Below the pieces are notes generated by a model. It worked only from the letters and a program-made list of their open reading frames with translations, did no database searches and was not told the origin of the DNA. A DNA stretch of 6,232 nt from Candidatus Coatesiibacteriota bacterium. GTDB taxonomy: Bacteria > RBG-13-66-14. Below are positions 1 to 5,755 of the stretch, in pieces (the first letter of the stretch is position 1; every line of letters starts with the position of its first letter). The stretch spans positions 1 through 6,232 of the forward strand of contig DAOVLG010000115.1 in NCBI GenBank assembly GCA_030631385.1. Reading direction: 5' to 3'. The position numbers and the translations under genes are program-made.

Positions 1-457
1 CGCCGCCGACGGCCCGCAGAACGAAGCCGAAGGCGATGAGCAACACGTCGAGGATTACCACCTTCTTGGCCCAGAAGGTGTAGATCAGGTTGAGAGCCAG
101 ATAGGTGGCCCCGACGATGAAGAAGCCGGTCGTAACGGTGTATGCTGCAAGGAGCCCCCCACCGGCCAGGATAAAGGACCAAACGTAGGCCAGGGGCCGG
201 GGTATCAACCCGGAGGCGACGGGGCGCTTCTTCTTGTACGGGTGCGACCGGTCCCGCTCAACGTCAACGGCATCGTTGAGGGCGTAAACCGCCCCCGAGA
301 GAAGGCAGAAGATCCCGAAGGCGGCCAGGGAACGCAGGAGCGCCGTCGGCGAGGTAAACATCTCGGCGAACACGACCCCGGCGAAGAGGACGACGTTCTT
401 CAACCACTGTTTGGGCCGCATCAACCGGACGAGGCCGATCACCTTTTCCATGGGCAT
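1..457 (-). CDS. UbiA-family prenyltransferase, decaprenyl-phosphate phosphoribosyltransferase-like (3' part missing)
   Basis: The first 152 residues of an integral membrane enzyme are visible; the gene runs off the left edge. Residues 14-26 read RPKQWLKNVVLFA, the typical opening of the DPPR-synthase-like branch of UbiA enzymes. The first Asp-rich motif follows at residues 61-69 (NDAVDVERD), then HPYKKKRP at 72-79, and a segment ending VLRAVGG at 146-152. Hydrophobic stretches at about 21-34, 41-60, 88-108 and 112-129 fit membrane helices. The family transfers a phosphoribosyl or prenyl group onto or from a polyprenyl phosphate at the inner face of the membrane. In actinobacteria this makes the arabinose donor precursor; elsewhere the product is often unknown. 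The second Asp-rich motif lies outside the window, so intactness cannot be judged. Start: ATG at 457, with alternatives TTG at 460 and ATG at 451; none has a clear Shine-Dalgarno site. It lies 216 bases after argS on the same strand and may have its own promoter. Confidence 0.85.
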   Translation of the reverse strand, partial: MPMEKVIGLVRLMRPKQWLKNVVLFAGVVFAEMFTSPTALLRSLAAFGIFCLLSGAVYALNDAVDVERDRSHPYKKKRPVASGLIPRPLAYVWSFILAGGGLLAAYTVTTGFFIVGATYLALNLIYTFWAKKVVILDVLLIAFGFVLRAVGG

Positions 458-484
458 CAATGGGTTAGGTTGTTAGTATTTCGT

Positions 485-493
485 ATCTTAGCA
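485..493 (-). promoter_or_regulatory. Possible extended -10 promoter for the UbiA-family gene
   Basis: On the minus strand the bases read TGCTAAGAT, an extended -10 element (TGn followed by TAAGAT, 4 of 6 matches to TATAAT). Transcription would start near 478, about 20 bases before the ATG at 457. No good -35 hexamer is found 16-18 bases upstream, so the call rests on the extended -10 alone. It is the only promoter-like match I found in the argS-UbiA gap that is well placed. Confidence 0.3.
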
Positions 494-520
494 AAATCCA
501 CGTCACTTGGCCACCAAACG

Positions 521-546
521 AAGGACGAGGCACAGGCCCCGTCCCT
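521..546 (-). terminator. Possible weak terminator hairpin after argS
   Basis: The minus strand can fold an 8-bp stem (bases 537-544 with 523-530, one G-U pair) around a 6-base loop, extendable by a G-U and an A-T pair. The bases after it on the minus strand are TTCGTTTGG in part, which is only moderately T-rich, so intrinsic termination would be weak. It lies about 130 bases after the argS stop. It could equally be an attenuator-like or processing hairpin ahead of the UbiA-family gene, or chance in GC-rich DNA. Confidence 0.3.
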
Positions 547-673
547 TACAGCAATTTTCGCGCCGGAACTACCAGAGCCCGCCGCCGAAGATGTCAACTA
601 AAGGGTTCTCCACGGCGTCCATCATTGTATCGGCGCTTAGGATGTTTGATTGACGGCTACTATACAAACCTTC

Positions 674-2548
674 CTACATGGATCTTGGAGAAGTGATACC
701 CAGCAGCCCAAGACCGTGGTCCATAAGCTTCTGTAAAGCGCGGCACAGCGCCAGCCTCGCCAGCGCCTTCGCCTTATCCTCCACCAGGACCTTGACCTTC
801 TTGTAGTAGGGATGGAAGACACCGGCCAGGCCGTGCAGGTAGGCGGCGACCTTCTGCGGGGCGTGGTTCTTCGCGGCGCTCTCGATCACGCCGGGGTAGT
901 AGACGATCTGCCGCAGTAACTCCCGCTGCCGGCTGCCAGCATCGTCATCGGTAAAGAGCGGTGCGAGGTCAACCGGACCGAGACCATCATCGGACAACTC
1001 CTCCTCCGAGTAACCCTCCTCCTCAGCCTTGGCGAAGATGCTACAGATGCGTGCGTGGGCGTACTGGATGTAGTAGGCCGGATTCTCCGACGACTGCTGC
1101 ACCGCCAGGTCCAGGTCGAAGTCCAGGTGCGCTTCCGGCGAGCGTTCGAGGAACATGTAGCGCGCCACGTCCACGCCTACCTCGTCCAGAAGCTCGTCCA
1201 GCGTGGCCAGGTTCCCCTTGCGCTTGCTCATGGACACGGTCTCGCCGCCCCGCTTGAGGGTCACCCAGCCCGAGGTGAGAACCTCGAGAGCGCCCTCGGG
1301 AAGCCCGGCGGCCAGCAGACCGGCCTTGGTCGGCAGGATGTGGCCGTAGTGATCCGGTCCCCAGATGACGACCATCAGCCGCTCCGACTCATCCCCGCCC
1401 AGCCTTTCCCATTTGTCCAGGTGGTAGGCGATGTCGGTCAACAGGTAGGTTGGCTTGCCGCTGGAGCGGACGATGACGCGGTCCTTCTCGTCGCCGTAGT
1501 CGGTGGTTTTAAGCCACAATGCCCCTTCTGAATCGTCAGTCGCGCCTTTCGATCTAAGGTTGACTAGTGAATTCAAGAGTAGGCAATTAGGTTTATTCAA
1601 AATTTTTAAATCATCGGTAAAAACGAACTCCCTCAAAACATACTCATAGTTGCCCAAATGCTCTAATGGCAAATAGAGCTGATGTTCCCGGTAGTAATCA
1701 TTAAATTTAATGCCGAAGCGTCTCAGCGTCTCCTTATGCAATTCCAACTGCATTTCTACGCTGTCAATGCCAATATAAAATACCTGGCCACTATCAAAAT
1801 GTTTATTTAACTCCTCTCCCTCTTCAATCCCTCGCGCCTGTCGGACGATTCGTTCATATTTCTCGTCAAAAGAAATACACACTGGCTCGACTAGGGGGCC
1901 GACAGTATCTTGGGCGTAGCCGGCATCTTTCACCAGCTCCAGCACCTCTTTGCTAAAGGTCCAGCCTTTCTTTCTAAGTAAAGGGTTACCGTCCCTCAAC
2001 ACGCTTTTCCCAAGCTCGACTACCTGTGTCCCGGTGTCGTTGACGAAGTATTCCTGAGTAACATCATGGCCGACCGCCTTGAGAATCTCCGCCAACGCGC
2101 TGCCCATAGCCGCGGCGCGTCCGTTGACCACCAGCAGCGGACCGGTGGGGTTGGCGCTCACGTACTCGAGGTTGATCCTCAGCGGCTCGTCAACCGTCCA
2201 CTGAAACGGCTTCTCCTCTGTGAGCACCGTCTGCACCTGCCCCGACAAGGCGTCGGTGGAGAGAAAGAGGTTGAGGAAGCCGGGGCCGGCGACCTCGATG
2301 CGCTCGACGGTGTCTCCAAGGGCATCTTTAAGCGCTAGGGCAAGCTCTTCCCCGATCTGACGAGGATTTCTCTTAAGTGGCTTGGCCAGTTGCATGGCCA
2401 GGTTGCAGGCGAAGTGGCCGAAGCGGGGATCGGTGGTGGGAGTTATCTGGAATGCCGGTAAGCCATCCGGCAACTCCGACCCGAACAGATGTTCGGCGGT
2501 CACTTGGACAAACCGATGGAGCACTCTGGTCTGGTTGGTCAGCGGCAT
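674..2548 (-). CDS. argS: Arginyl-tRNA synthetase (ArgS), class I
   Basis: Cytoplasmic enzyme that charges tRNA-Arg with arginine using ATP. It has 624 residues, somewhat longer than the usual 550-590. Domains in order: N-terminal additional domain (about 5-98, with VAGPGFLNLFLS at 86-97); catalytic Rossmann domain (about 122-480) with SANPTGP at 131-137, TTDYGDEKDRV at 348-358, TDIAYHLDK at 371-379, WGPDHYGH at 396-403 and the KMSKS-type loop MSKR at 440-443; and DALR anticodon-binding domain (about 490-624, YYIQYAHARICSI at 492-504). The C-terminus GLGLLGITSPRSM is typical and ends in Met as the family usually does. Two oddities: the HIGH motif position (139-142) reads LVVN, and residues about 170-340 are encoded by AT-rich DNA with TTA, CTA, AAA and AAT codons unlike the rest. 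ATG at 2548 has AGG six bases upstream; it follows rlmH after 13 bases. Confidence 0.95.
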   Translation of the reverse strand: MPLTNQTRVLHRFVQVTAEHLFGSELPDGLPAFQITPTTDPRFGHFACNLAMQLAKPLKRNPRQIGEELALALKDALGDTVERIEVAGPGFLNLFLSTDALSGQVQTVLTEEKPFQWTVDEPLRINLEYVSANPTGPLLVVNGRAAAMGSALAEILKAVGHDVTQEYFVNDTGTQVVELGKSVLRDGNPLLRKKGWTFSKEVLELVKDAGYAQDTVGPLVEPVCISFDEKYERIVRQARGIEEGEELNKHFDSGQVFYIGIDSVEMQLELHKETLRRFGIKFNDYYREHQLYLPLEHLGNYEYVLREFVFTDDLKILNKPNCLLLNSLVNLRSKGATDDSEGALWLKTTDYGDEKDRVIVRSSGKPTYLLTDIAYHLDKWERLGGDESERLMVVIWGPDHYGHILPTKAGLLAAGLPEGALEVLTSGWVTLKRGGETVSMSKRKGNLATLDELLDEVGVDVARYMFLERSPEAHLDFDLDLAVQQSSENPAYYIQYAHARICSIFAKAEEEGYSEEELSDDGLGPVDLAPLFTDDDAGSRQRELLRQIVYYPGVIESAAKNHAPQKVAAYLHGLAGVFHPYYKKVKVLVEDKAKALARLALCRALQKLMDHGLGLLGITSPRSM

Positions 2549-2561
2549 GGCTTACCTATCT

Positions 2562-3029
2562 TCACTTGTGATACGGGTGGCCGGTGAGGATGGTGAAGGC
2601 CCGGTAGACGCCCTCGAGGACGACCAGGCGCGCCAGCTCGTGGGGCAGCGTCCAGGGCCCGAGCGAGAGACGGAGGTCCACCTTCATCGGCTCCAGCCCC
2701 ACCGCGCCGCCGAGGATGAAATCCAACCCCGGCTTGGTCTGCCGCGCCCAATCGAGCCACTCCGCAAACTCCTCGCTGGAGAACTGCCGTCCCCGCGGAT
2801 CAATCTGGATGGAGGCGAAGCCTTCGCTGCGTTTGGCGGCCAGCGAAACGGTGGCCCTTCGGCGCGCCCATTCCACCGCCCCCTTCTCCTTTTCCCGCAA
2901 CGGAGCTTCCTTTACCTCCACGAGCTGGAAGTTGCAGAAGCGGTGCAGACGCTCGGCGTAGAAATCCAACCCCTCCCGGATGAAACCCCGCCGTGTGGGA
3001 CTGACGGTGAGGAGCCTGACGGTAAACAT
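2562..3029 (-). CDS. rlmH: 23S rRNA (pseudouridine1915-N3)-methyltransferase RlmH
   Basis: SPOUT-class methyltransferase that uses S-adenosylmethionine to methylate pseudouridine 1915 in helix 69 of 23S rRNA, acting on assembled 70S ribosomes. Its 155 residues equal the usual family length. The trefoil-knot signatures are all in the C-terminal half: ILGGAVGLEP at 105-114 (glycine-rich SAM loop), TLPHELAR at 127-134, VYRAFTILTG at 141-150 and the terminal HPYHK at 151-155. The family often has a P or S in the glycine loop where this protein has A109, a tolerated position. The ATG at 3029 immediately follows the TAG stop of rsfS with no spacer, so translation is probably coupled. The next gene, argS, begins 13 bases after the stop. 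Confidence 0.95.
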   Translation of the reverse strand: MFTVRLLTVSPTRRGFIREGLDFYAERLHRFCNFQLVEVKEAPLREKEKGAVEWARRRATVSLAAKRSEGFASIQIDPRGRQFSSEEFAEWLDWARQTKPGLDFILGGAVGLEPMKVDLRLSLGPWTLPHELARLVVLEGVYRAFTILTGHPYHK

Positions 3030-3419
3030 CTACGAACCGCCCAGGTCCAGTGCCGGCGCATCGCCCCAGAGCCGCTCGAGATCGTAATAGGAGCGCACGG
3101 GTCGGCGGAAGATGTGCACCACGACATCAAAATAATCAAGCAGCACCCAGTTCCAGGTTTGAATTCCCTCACGATGGAGCGGCGACACGCCTCGTTGGGT
3201 AAGCTCGTGCTCGATCCGCTCGCAGAGTGCTCGCACGTGGTTCTCCGTTGCACCGGATGCGATCACGAAATAGTCGCTCATCGCTCCGACGGACCTCAAG
3301 TCCAGGGCTATGATCTCCTCTGCCTTGCCGGCATCGAGGCTCCCCGCGATGACGCGGGTCAGCTCCTCACCCTCGGGCGGTGTTTTCCGGACGATGATCA
3401 GCTCCCCTCCAGCGCCCAT
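3030..3419 (-). CDS. rsfS: Ribosomal silencing factor RsfS (Iojap/YbeB family)
   Basis: Binds ribosomal protein uL14 on the 50S subunit and blocks joining with 30S, lowering translation when nutrients are short. Of 129 residues, about 18-120 form the Iojap domain: KAEEIIALDLRSVGAMSDYF at 32-51, VIASGATENHVRAL at 52-65, and the signature VLLDYFDVVVHIF at 92-104 followed by YYDLERLWGDAP at 111-122. The first 16 residues are extra relative to most members, but no in-frame ATG, GTG or TTG follows that would trim them before the domain, so ATG at 3419 was kept. The start overlaps the end of the yqeK gene by 22 bases in another frame, and the stop touches the rlmH start. The yqeK-rsfS-rlmH order is widely conserved and supports the call. 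Confidence 0.95.
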   Translation of the reverse strand: MGAGGELIIVRKTPPEGEELTRVIAGSLDAGKAEEIIALDLRSVGAMSDYFVIASGATENHVRALCERIEHELTQRGVSPLHREGIQTWNWVLLDYFDVVVHIFRRPVRSYYDLERLWGDAPALDLGGS

Positions 3420-4003
3420 TCCAGGGTCTCAATCTGGGCCAGCGCGTACGGGTGCACCTCCAGCCCCTGGTCGGCGACGAAGCCGGTGGTGCTCTTCAGT
3501 CGCTCAACGAGGGCGGCGATGGGATCCTCGAGGGCGGCTTTCCGAAGCTCCTCCACTCCGTCGTATGTTCGTCCCGGCTCGACGGCGTCGGCCAGCATCA
3601 AGGCGCACAAAAGAGGCGTTGGCGCCGGGTGGCCGACCGTATGATACCGCACGGCGAAGAGCACTCCGCGATCTCGCAGACCCCGGTCGTAGGCAAACTG
3701 GGCCGCCAGGGCGGCGTGCTGTAACTTGCCGGTGTGGCGCCCCTCGATTTCATCCAGCGGATAATCGGGGGTGAGACCCGCCCCGTCGCGGTGAGAATCG
3801 TGCAGGATACCGGCCAGGTAGGCCCGCGAAGCCAATACCACACCCCCCACCGGTTCCTCCGGCGGCAGACCGAGACGACGGAAGCGCTCCTCAACCCTCC
3901 CGGCGAGCCCGGAGGCCAGCTCCGCCGTTCTAACCACATGGCCGCCACGACGCTCGTCCAGAGCAGCCAAAGCGGCCTCAATGAGTCGAGTTTGGTAGTC
4001 CAA
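3398..4003 (-). CDS. yqeK: HD-domain hydrolase, YqeK-type (diadenosine tetraphosphate hydrolase)
   Basis: YqeK proteins are metal-dependent HD hydrolases that split Ap4A symmetrically into two ADP. The 201 residues match the family length. Putative metal ligands: H22, H68-D69 (AGILHDS), H96 (LQHAALA), H121 (in AVRYHTVGHP, 117-126) and D139 (LADAVEPGRTYDGVEELR, 137-154), the last segment being the family hallmark. The lysine usually three residues after HD is replaced (HDSHRD). The most upstream start is TTG at 4003, with no ATG or GTG before H22; TTG at codon 12 is the alternative. There is no clear Shine-Dalgarno site. The frame is the same as that of the preceding Roadblock gene, separated only by its TGA and 12 open codons. 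The usual upstream partner nadD is absent. Confidence 0.88.
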   Translation of the reverse strand: MDYQTRLIEAALAALDERRGGHVVRTAELASGLAGRVEERFRRLGLPPEEPVGGVVLASRAYLAGILHDSHRDGAGLTPDYPLDEIEGRHTGKLQHAALAAQFAYDRGLRDRGVLFAVRYHTVGHPAPTPLLCALMLADAVEPGRTYDGVEELRKAALEDPIAALVERLKSTTGFVADQGLEVHPYALAQIETLEWALEGS

Positions 4004-4039
4004 ATTCGCGTTTACATAAGCACCGGCGAATCGAGGGTT

Positions 4040-4399
4040 TCAGCGTAGAATCCGCGCCATATCGGTGATTATGCCGCCGGTGGCATCCCAAACCTTGGCG
4101 AGGTTGGCCTTCTCCGTCGCCACAACTACCAGCGACAACTGGTTCGGCAGGCGGGAGAGGACGATGACGCCGGATTGAAAACGGATGACGGCTTGAACGA
4201 CGGCTCCATAGTTAAGCTCCTCCCCGATACGTTTGAAGGATAGGTAGCCGCTGGAGCAGATCGCACCGATGGCCTCAACGTCACCCCCCTCCTCACCCAC
4301 AGAGTCTAGTACCAGACCGTCCTCACCAACAACCACGGCAACCTTAACCTCCTTATCCTCGAACAGGCGGTTAAGGATCGTTACAACGTCATTCACCAC
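4040..4399 (-). CDS. Roadblock/LC7 domain protein (MglB-like)
   Basis: A single-domain protein of 119 residues. The fold signatures are an N-terminal helix (MVNDVVTILNRLFED), then strand VKVAVVVGEDGLVLDS at 18-33 with the GxDG-like turn, a central helix (VEAIGAICSSGYLSFKRIGEEL, about 41-62), strands VVQAVIRFQSGVIVLSRL (67-84) and SLVVVATEKANLAKV (89-103), and a C-terminal helix. Such proteins form homodimers that bind or activate small Ras-like GTPases (MglB acting on MglA) or act as scaffolds. No GTPase gene is in view, so the partner is unknown. The start is GTG at 4399; a second GTG at 4396 lies at better spacing (7 bases) from GAGGAG and may be the true start. It overlaps the TPR gene by 11 bases, which implies coupled translation and joint function. 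Confidence 0.85.
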   Translation of the reverse strand: MVNDVVTILNRLFEDKEVKVAVVVGEDGLVLDSVGEEGGDVEAIGAICSSGYLSFKRIGEELNYGAVVQAVIRFQSGVIVLSRLPNQLSLVVVATEKANLAKVWDATGGIITDMARILR

Positions 4400-5606
4400 T
4401 GGACTCCTCGTCTTTGTTCCCTTCCCTTCCCTCTTTGCCTTTCTTTCCGACTAATCCGGAAAGCCAGCTCGAGAAGGTCTTGAAAGCGGGTTTTTCGATT
4501 TCATCGGTGGGGAGCATCGAAACCGCGTCCTTCACCGGGGGGATCTCCGGGGGGATCTCGTCCTCGGGCATCACCACGACAACCTCGGGCTCCACCACCT
4601 CAAGCTCATCGGTGTCAGGCGGTGGCGGCACTGGTACCTCGACGTCTATCTCCGGCTCCTCGTCTGTATGCTTCACCGGCGGAACCCCGTCCCCCCCGAT
4701 CAGCTCATCCATGGGGACGGCGGACCGTCCATCGGTGGTCTCCGCTGGTTTCTCCGGTTTTTCAACGACGATATCGAGAGTGTCGGGGATCACATCCAAT
4801 TCGGGCTCGGTGGGTTCCACGGCGTTGGCCACTCCTTGGGCTCCGGCGGTTGGTGAGCCGGTATCCCGGTTGGTCTGCCCGGTCACAATCTCCCTAGAAT
4901 CCGCATCGCCAACGTCTCTATCCTCACCCTCCCCGACTCCTTTAGTATCGATTGAACCCGGGCGGGCTTCAACCTGCGATTCTACGGGCGCCGATTCGGC
5001 GCTTTCCGCTGGCGGGGCCTGATCCTCCTCCCGTACTACAGGGGGTTTCTCACCCCGCATCACGTCTTCAAAGTCAATGGTATCCGGCGTTTTCTCCTCA
5101 ACCTCGTCGGATAGAGTATCGGTCGTGGGGATCTGCGCCACCGGGGACTCGATGTCTATCTCGATAACCTCATCGGAGCTCCGCGAAAGGGTCTTTCCTT
5201 CGAGCTTTGCAAGCTGTTGAGCCGCCGAGGCGTTGGATGGGTCGAGCTCAAGGATGCTGCGGTAAACCGTGGCCGCCTCACCGTAACGGCGCTGGTGCAG
5301 CCTGACGTTGGCCATGGAGGAAAGCGCCACCAGGTTGTCCCGGTCTATCTCGAGAATCTCTTCGAAGGTTGCCTCGGCCTTGGGGTAGTTACCCAGGTCC
5401 AGGTAACATTTGCCCAGCACGATCTTGGCGGGGAGGTACTCGGGGCGCCGACCCACCCCCCGCTTGAGCACGGCGAAGGCCTCCTCGAAGAGGCCGCTCT
5501 TCCGGTAGGCGTCGGCCAGGGGCACGAAGGCCAAGGAATCGGGATCACGCGCCAAGAGCTGGGTGTAACGCTCTATCTCCGGTCCGAGCTGGAAACGTTT
5601 GCCCAT
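4389..5606 (-). CDS. Tetratricopeptide repeat protein with long acidic proline-rich tail
   Basis: 405 residues, with no signal peptide or membrane segment, so likely cytoplasmic. A TPR block occupies about 7-135: one partial N-terminal helix pair, then three clear 34-residue units at 24-57, 58-91 and 92-125, each ending in an R/DP-type turn (RRPEY, DRDN, DPSN). Residues about 140-370 are low-complexity, rich in E, D, P, V and T, and probably disordered, with an EIPPEIPP duplication at 350-357. A short conserved-looking segment, AFKTFSSWLSGL (374-385), is followed by a charged tail. TPR modules bind partner proteins. The overlap with the Roadblock gene suggests the two products form a complex, with the C-terminal aromatic motif a candidate contact; this is inference. 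ATG at 5606 has AAGGTGG about 11 bases upstream, within a small inverted repeat (5613-5625) that could partly hide it. First gene of the leftward operon. Confidence 0.85.
   Translation of the reverse strand: MGKRFQLGPEIERYTQLLARDPDSLAFVPLADAYRKSGLFEEAFAVLKRGVGRRPEYLPAKIVLGKCYLDLGNYPKAEATFEEILEIDRDNLVALSSMANVRLHQRRYGEAATVYRSILELDPSNASAAQQLAKLEGKTLSRSSDEVIEIDIESPVAQIPTTDTLSDEVEEKTPDTIDFEDVMRGEKPPVVREEDQAPPAESAESAPVESQVEARPGSIDTKGVGEGEDRDVGDADSREIVTGQTNRDTGSPTAGAQGVANAVEPTEPELDVIPDTLDIVVEKPEKPAETTDGRSAVPMDELIGGDGVPPVKHTDEEPEIDVEVPVPPPPDTDELEVVEPEVVVVMPEDEIPPEIPPVKDAVSMLPTDEIEKPAFKTFSSWLSGLVGKKGKEGREGNKDEESSGE
4535..4558 (-). repeat. Perfect 12-bp tandem duplication inside the TPR gene tail
   Basis: The 12 bases at 4535-4546 are repeated exactly at 4547-4558. 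They encode two copies of EIPP in the disordered tail. The duplication is in frame and looks like recent slippage in low-complexity DNA. Confidence 0.85.
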
Positions 5607-5650
5607 TTGAAAAAGGTCCCACCTTGAAACGATCTTCCCAAGACAAAAGA

Positions 5651-5679
5651 AGTTTAGCCCCCAAAGAATTTTTAGTCAA
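5651..5679 (-). promoter_or_regulatory. Sigma70-type promoter for the leftward TPR-roadblock-yqeK-rsfS-rlmH-argS operon
   Basis: On the minus strand, TTGACT (5679-5674, 5 of 6 matches to TTGACA) and TAAACT (5656-5651, 4 of 6 matches to TATAAT) are separated by exactly 17 bases. Transcription would start near 5644, about 38 bases before the ATG at 5606. The -35 box lies only 9 bases from the -35 box of the rightward promoter, so a regulator bound between them could act on both. Confidence 0.6.
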
Positions 5680-5688
5680 GGGAAAGAT

Positions 5689-5718
5689 TTGTAAGACGTT
5701 GCCCTGACGTGCTATACT
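5689..5718 (+). promoter_or_regulatory. Promoter with extended -10 for the exported beta-rich protein
   Basis: TTGTAA (5689-5694, 4 of 6 to consensus) is followed after 18 bases by TATACT (5713-5718, 5 of 6). A TG pair at 5710-5711 makes it an extended -10 (TGCTATACT). Transcription would start near 5725, giving a leader of about 31 bases that contains the ribosome binding site AGAAGGA (5743-5749). Confidence 0.6.
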
Positions 5719-5755
5719 GCTTTAATCTGTGACAACCGAAACAGAAGGACACCCC

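Larger units (their letters stand above)
458..673. other. Intergenic gap between argS and the UbiA-family gene
   Basis: No convincing gene is present in these 216 bases. The gap holds the weak hairpin at 521-546 and the possible extended -10 at 485-493. It also has an 18-codon minus-strand open frame from 625 to 569 (MMDAVENPLVDIFGGGLW) that starts with tandem ATG codons but has no Shine-Dalgarno site. Its composition is lower in GC near 600-670 than in the flanking genes. No tRNA or riboswitch-like fold was recognised. Confidence 0.6.

Noticed and set aside
592..597. Perfect TTGACA on the minus strand in the argS-UbiA gap
   Set aside because: No -10-like hexamer occurs 16-19 bases downstream; the downstream DNA is very GC-rich.
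242..601. Plus-strand frame of 119 codons opposite the UbiA-family gene
   Set aside because: The minus-strand reading gives clear UbiA motifs; the plus-strand product is low-complexity and charged, without any known domain.
1500..2060. Mobile element or separate gene inserted in argS, suggested by the AT-rich stretch
   Set aside because: The ArgS frame runs through without interruption, recognisable ArgS residues continue, and no terminal inverted repeats or target duplication were seen.
2382..3644. Long plus-strand open frame of 420 codons antisense to argS, rlmH, rsfS and yqeK
   Set aside because: It crosses four well-supported genes and their junctions on the other strand, has no recognisable domain, and arises from the low stop-codon density of GC-rich DNA.
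4414..5022. Plus-strand frame rich in Ser, Gly and Thr, antisense to the TPR gene tail
   Set aside because: Its composition is the mirror of the acidic, proline-rich tail on the opposite strand; no ribosome binding site or domain.
5613..5625. Small inverted repeat AAGGT/ACCTT just upstream of the TPR gene
   Set aside because: Only 5 bp with a 3-base loop; it overlaps the probable ribosome binding site but is too short to call an operator.
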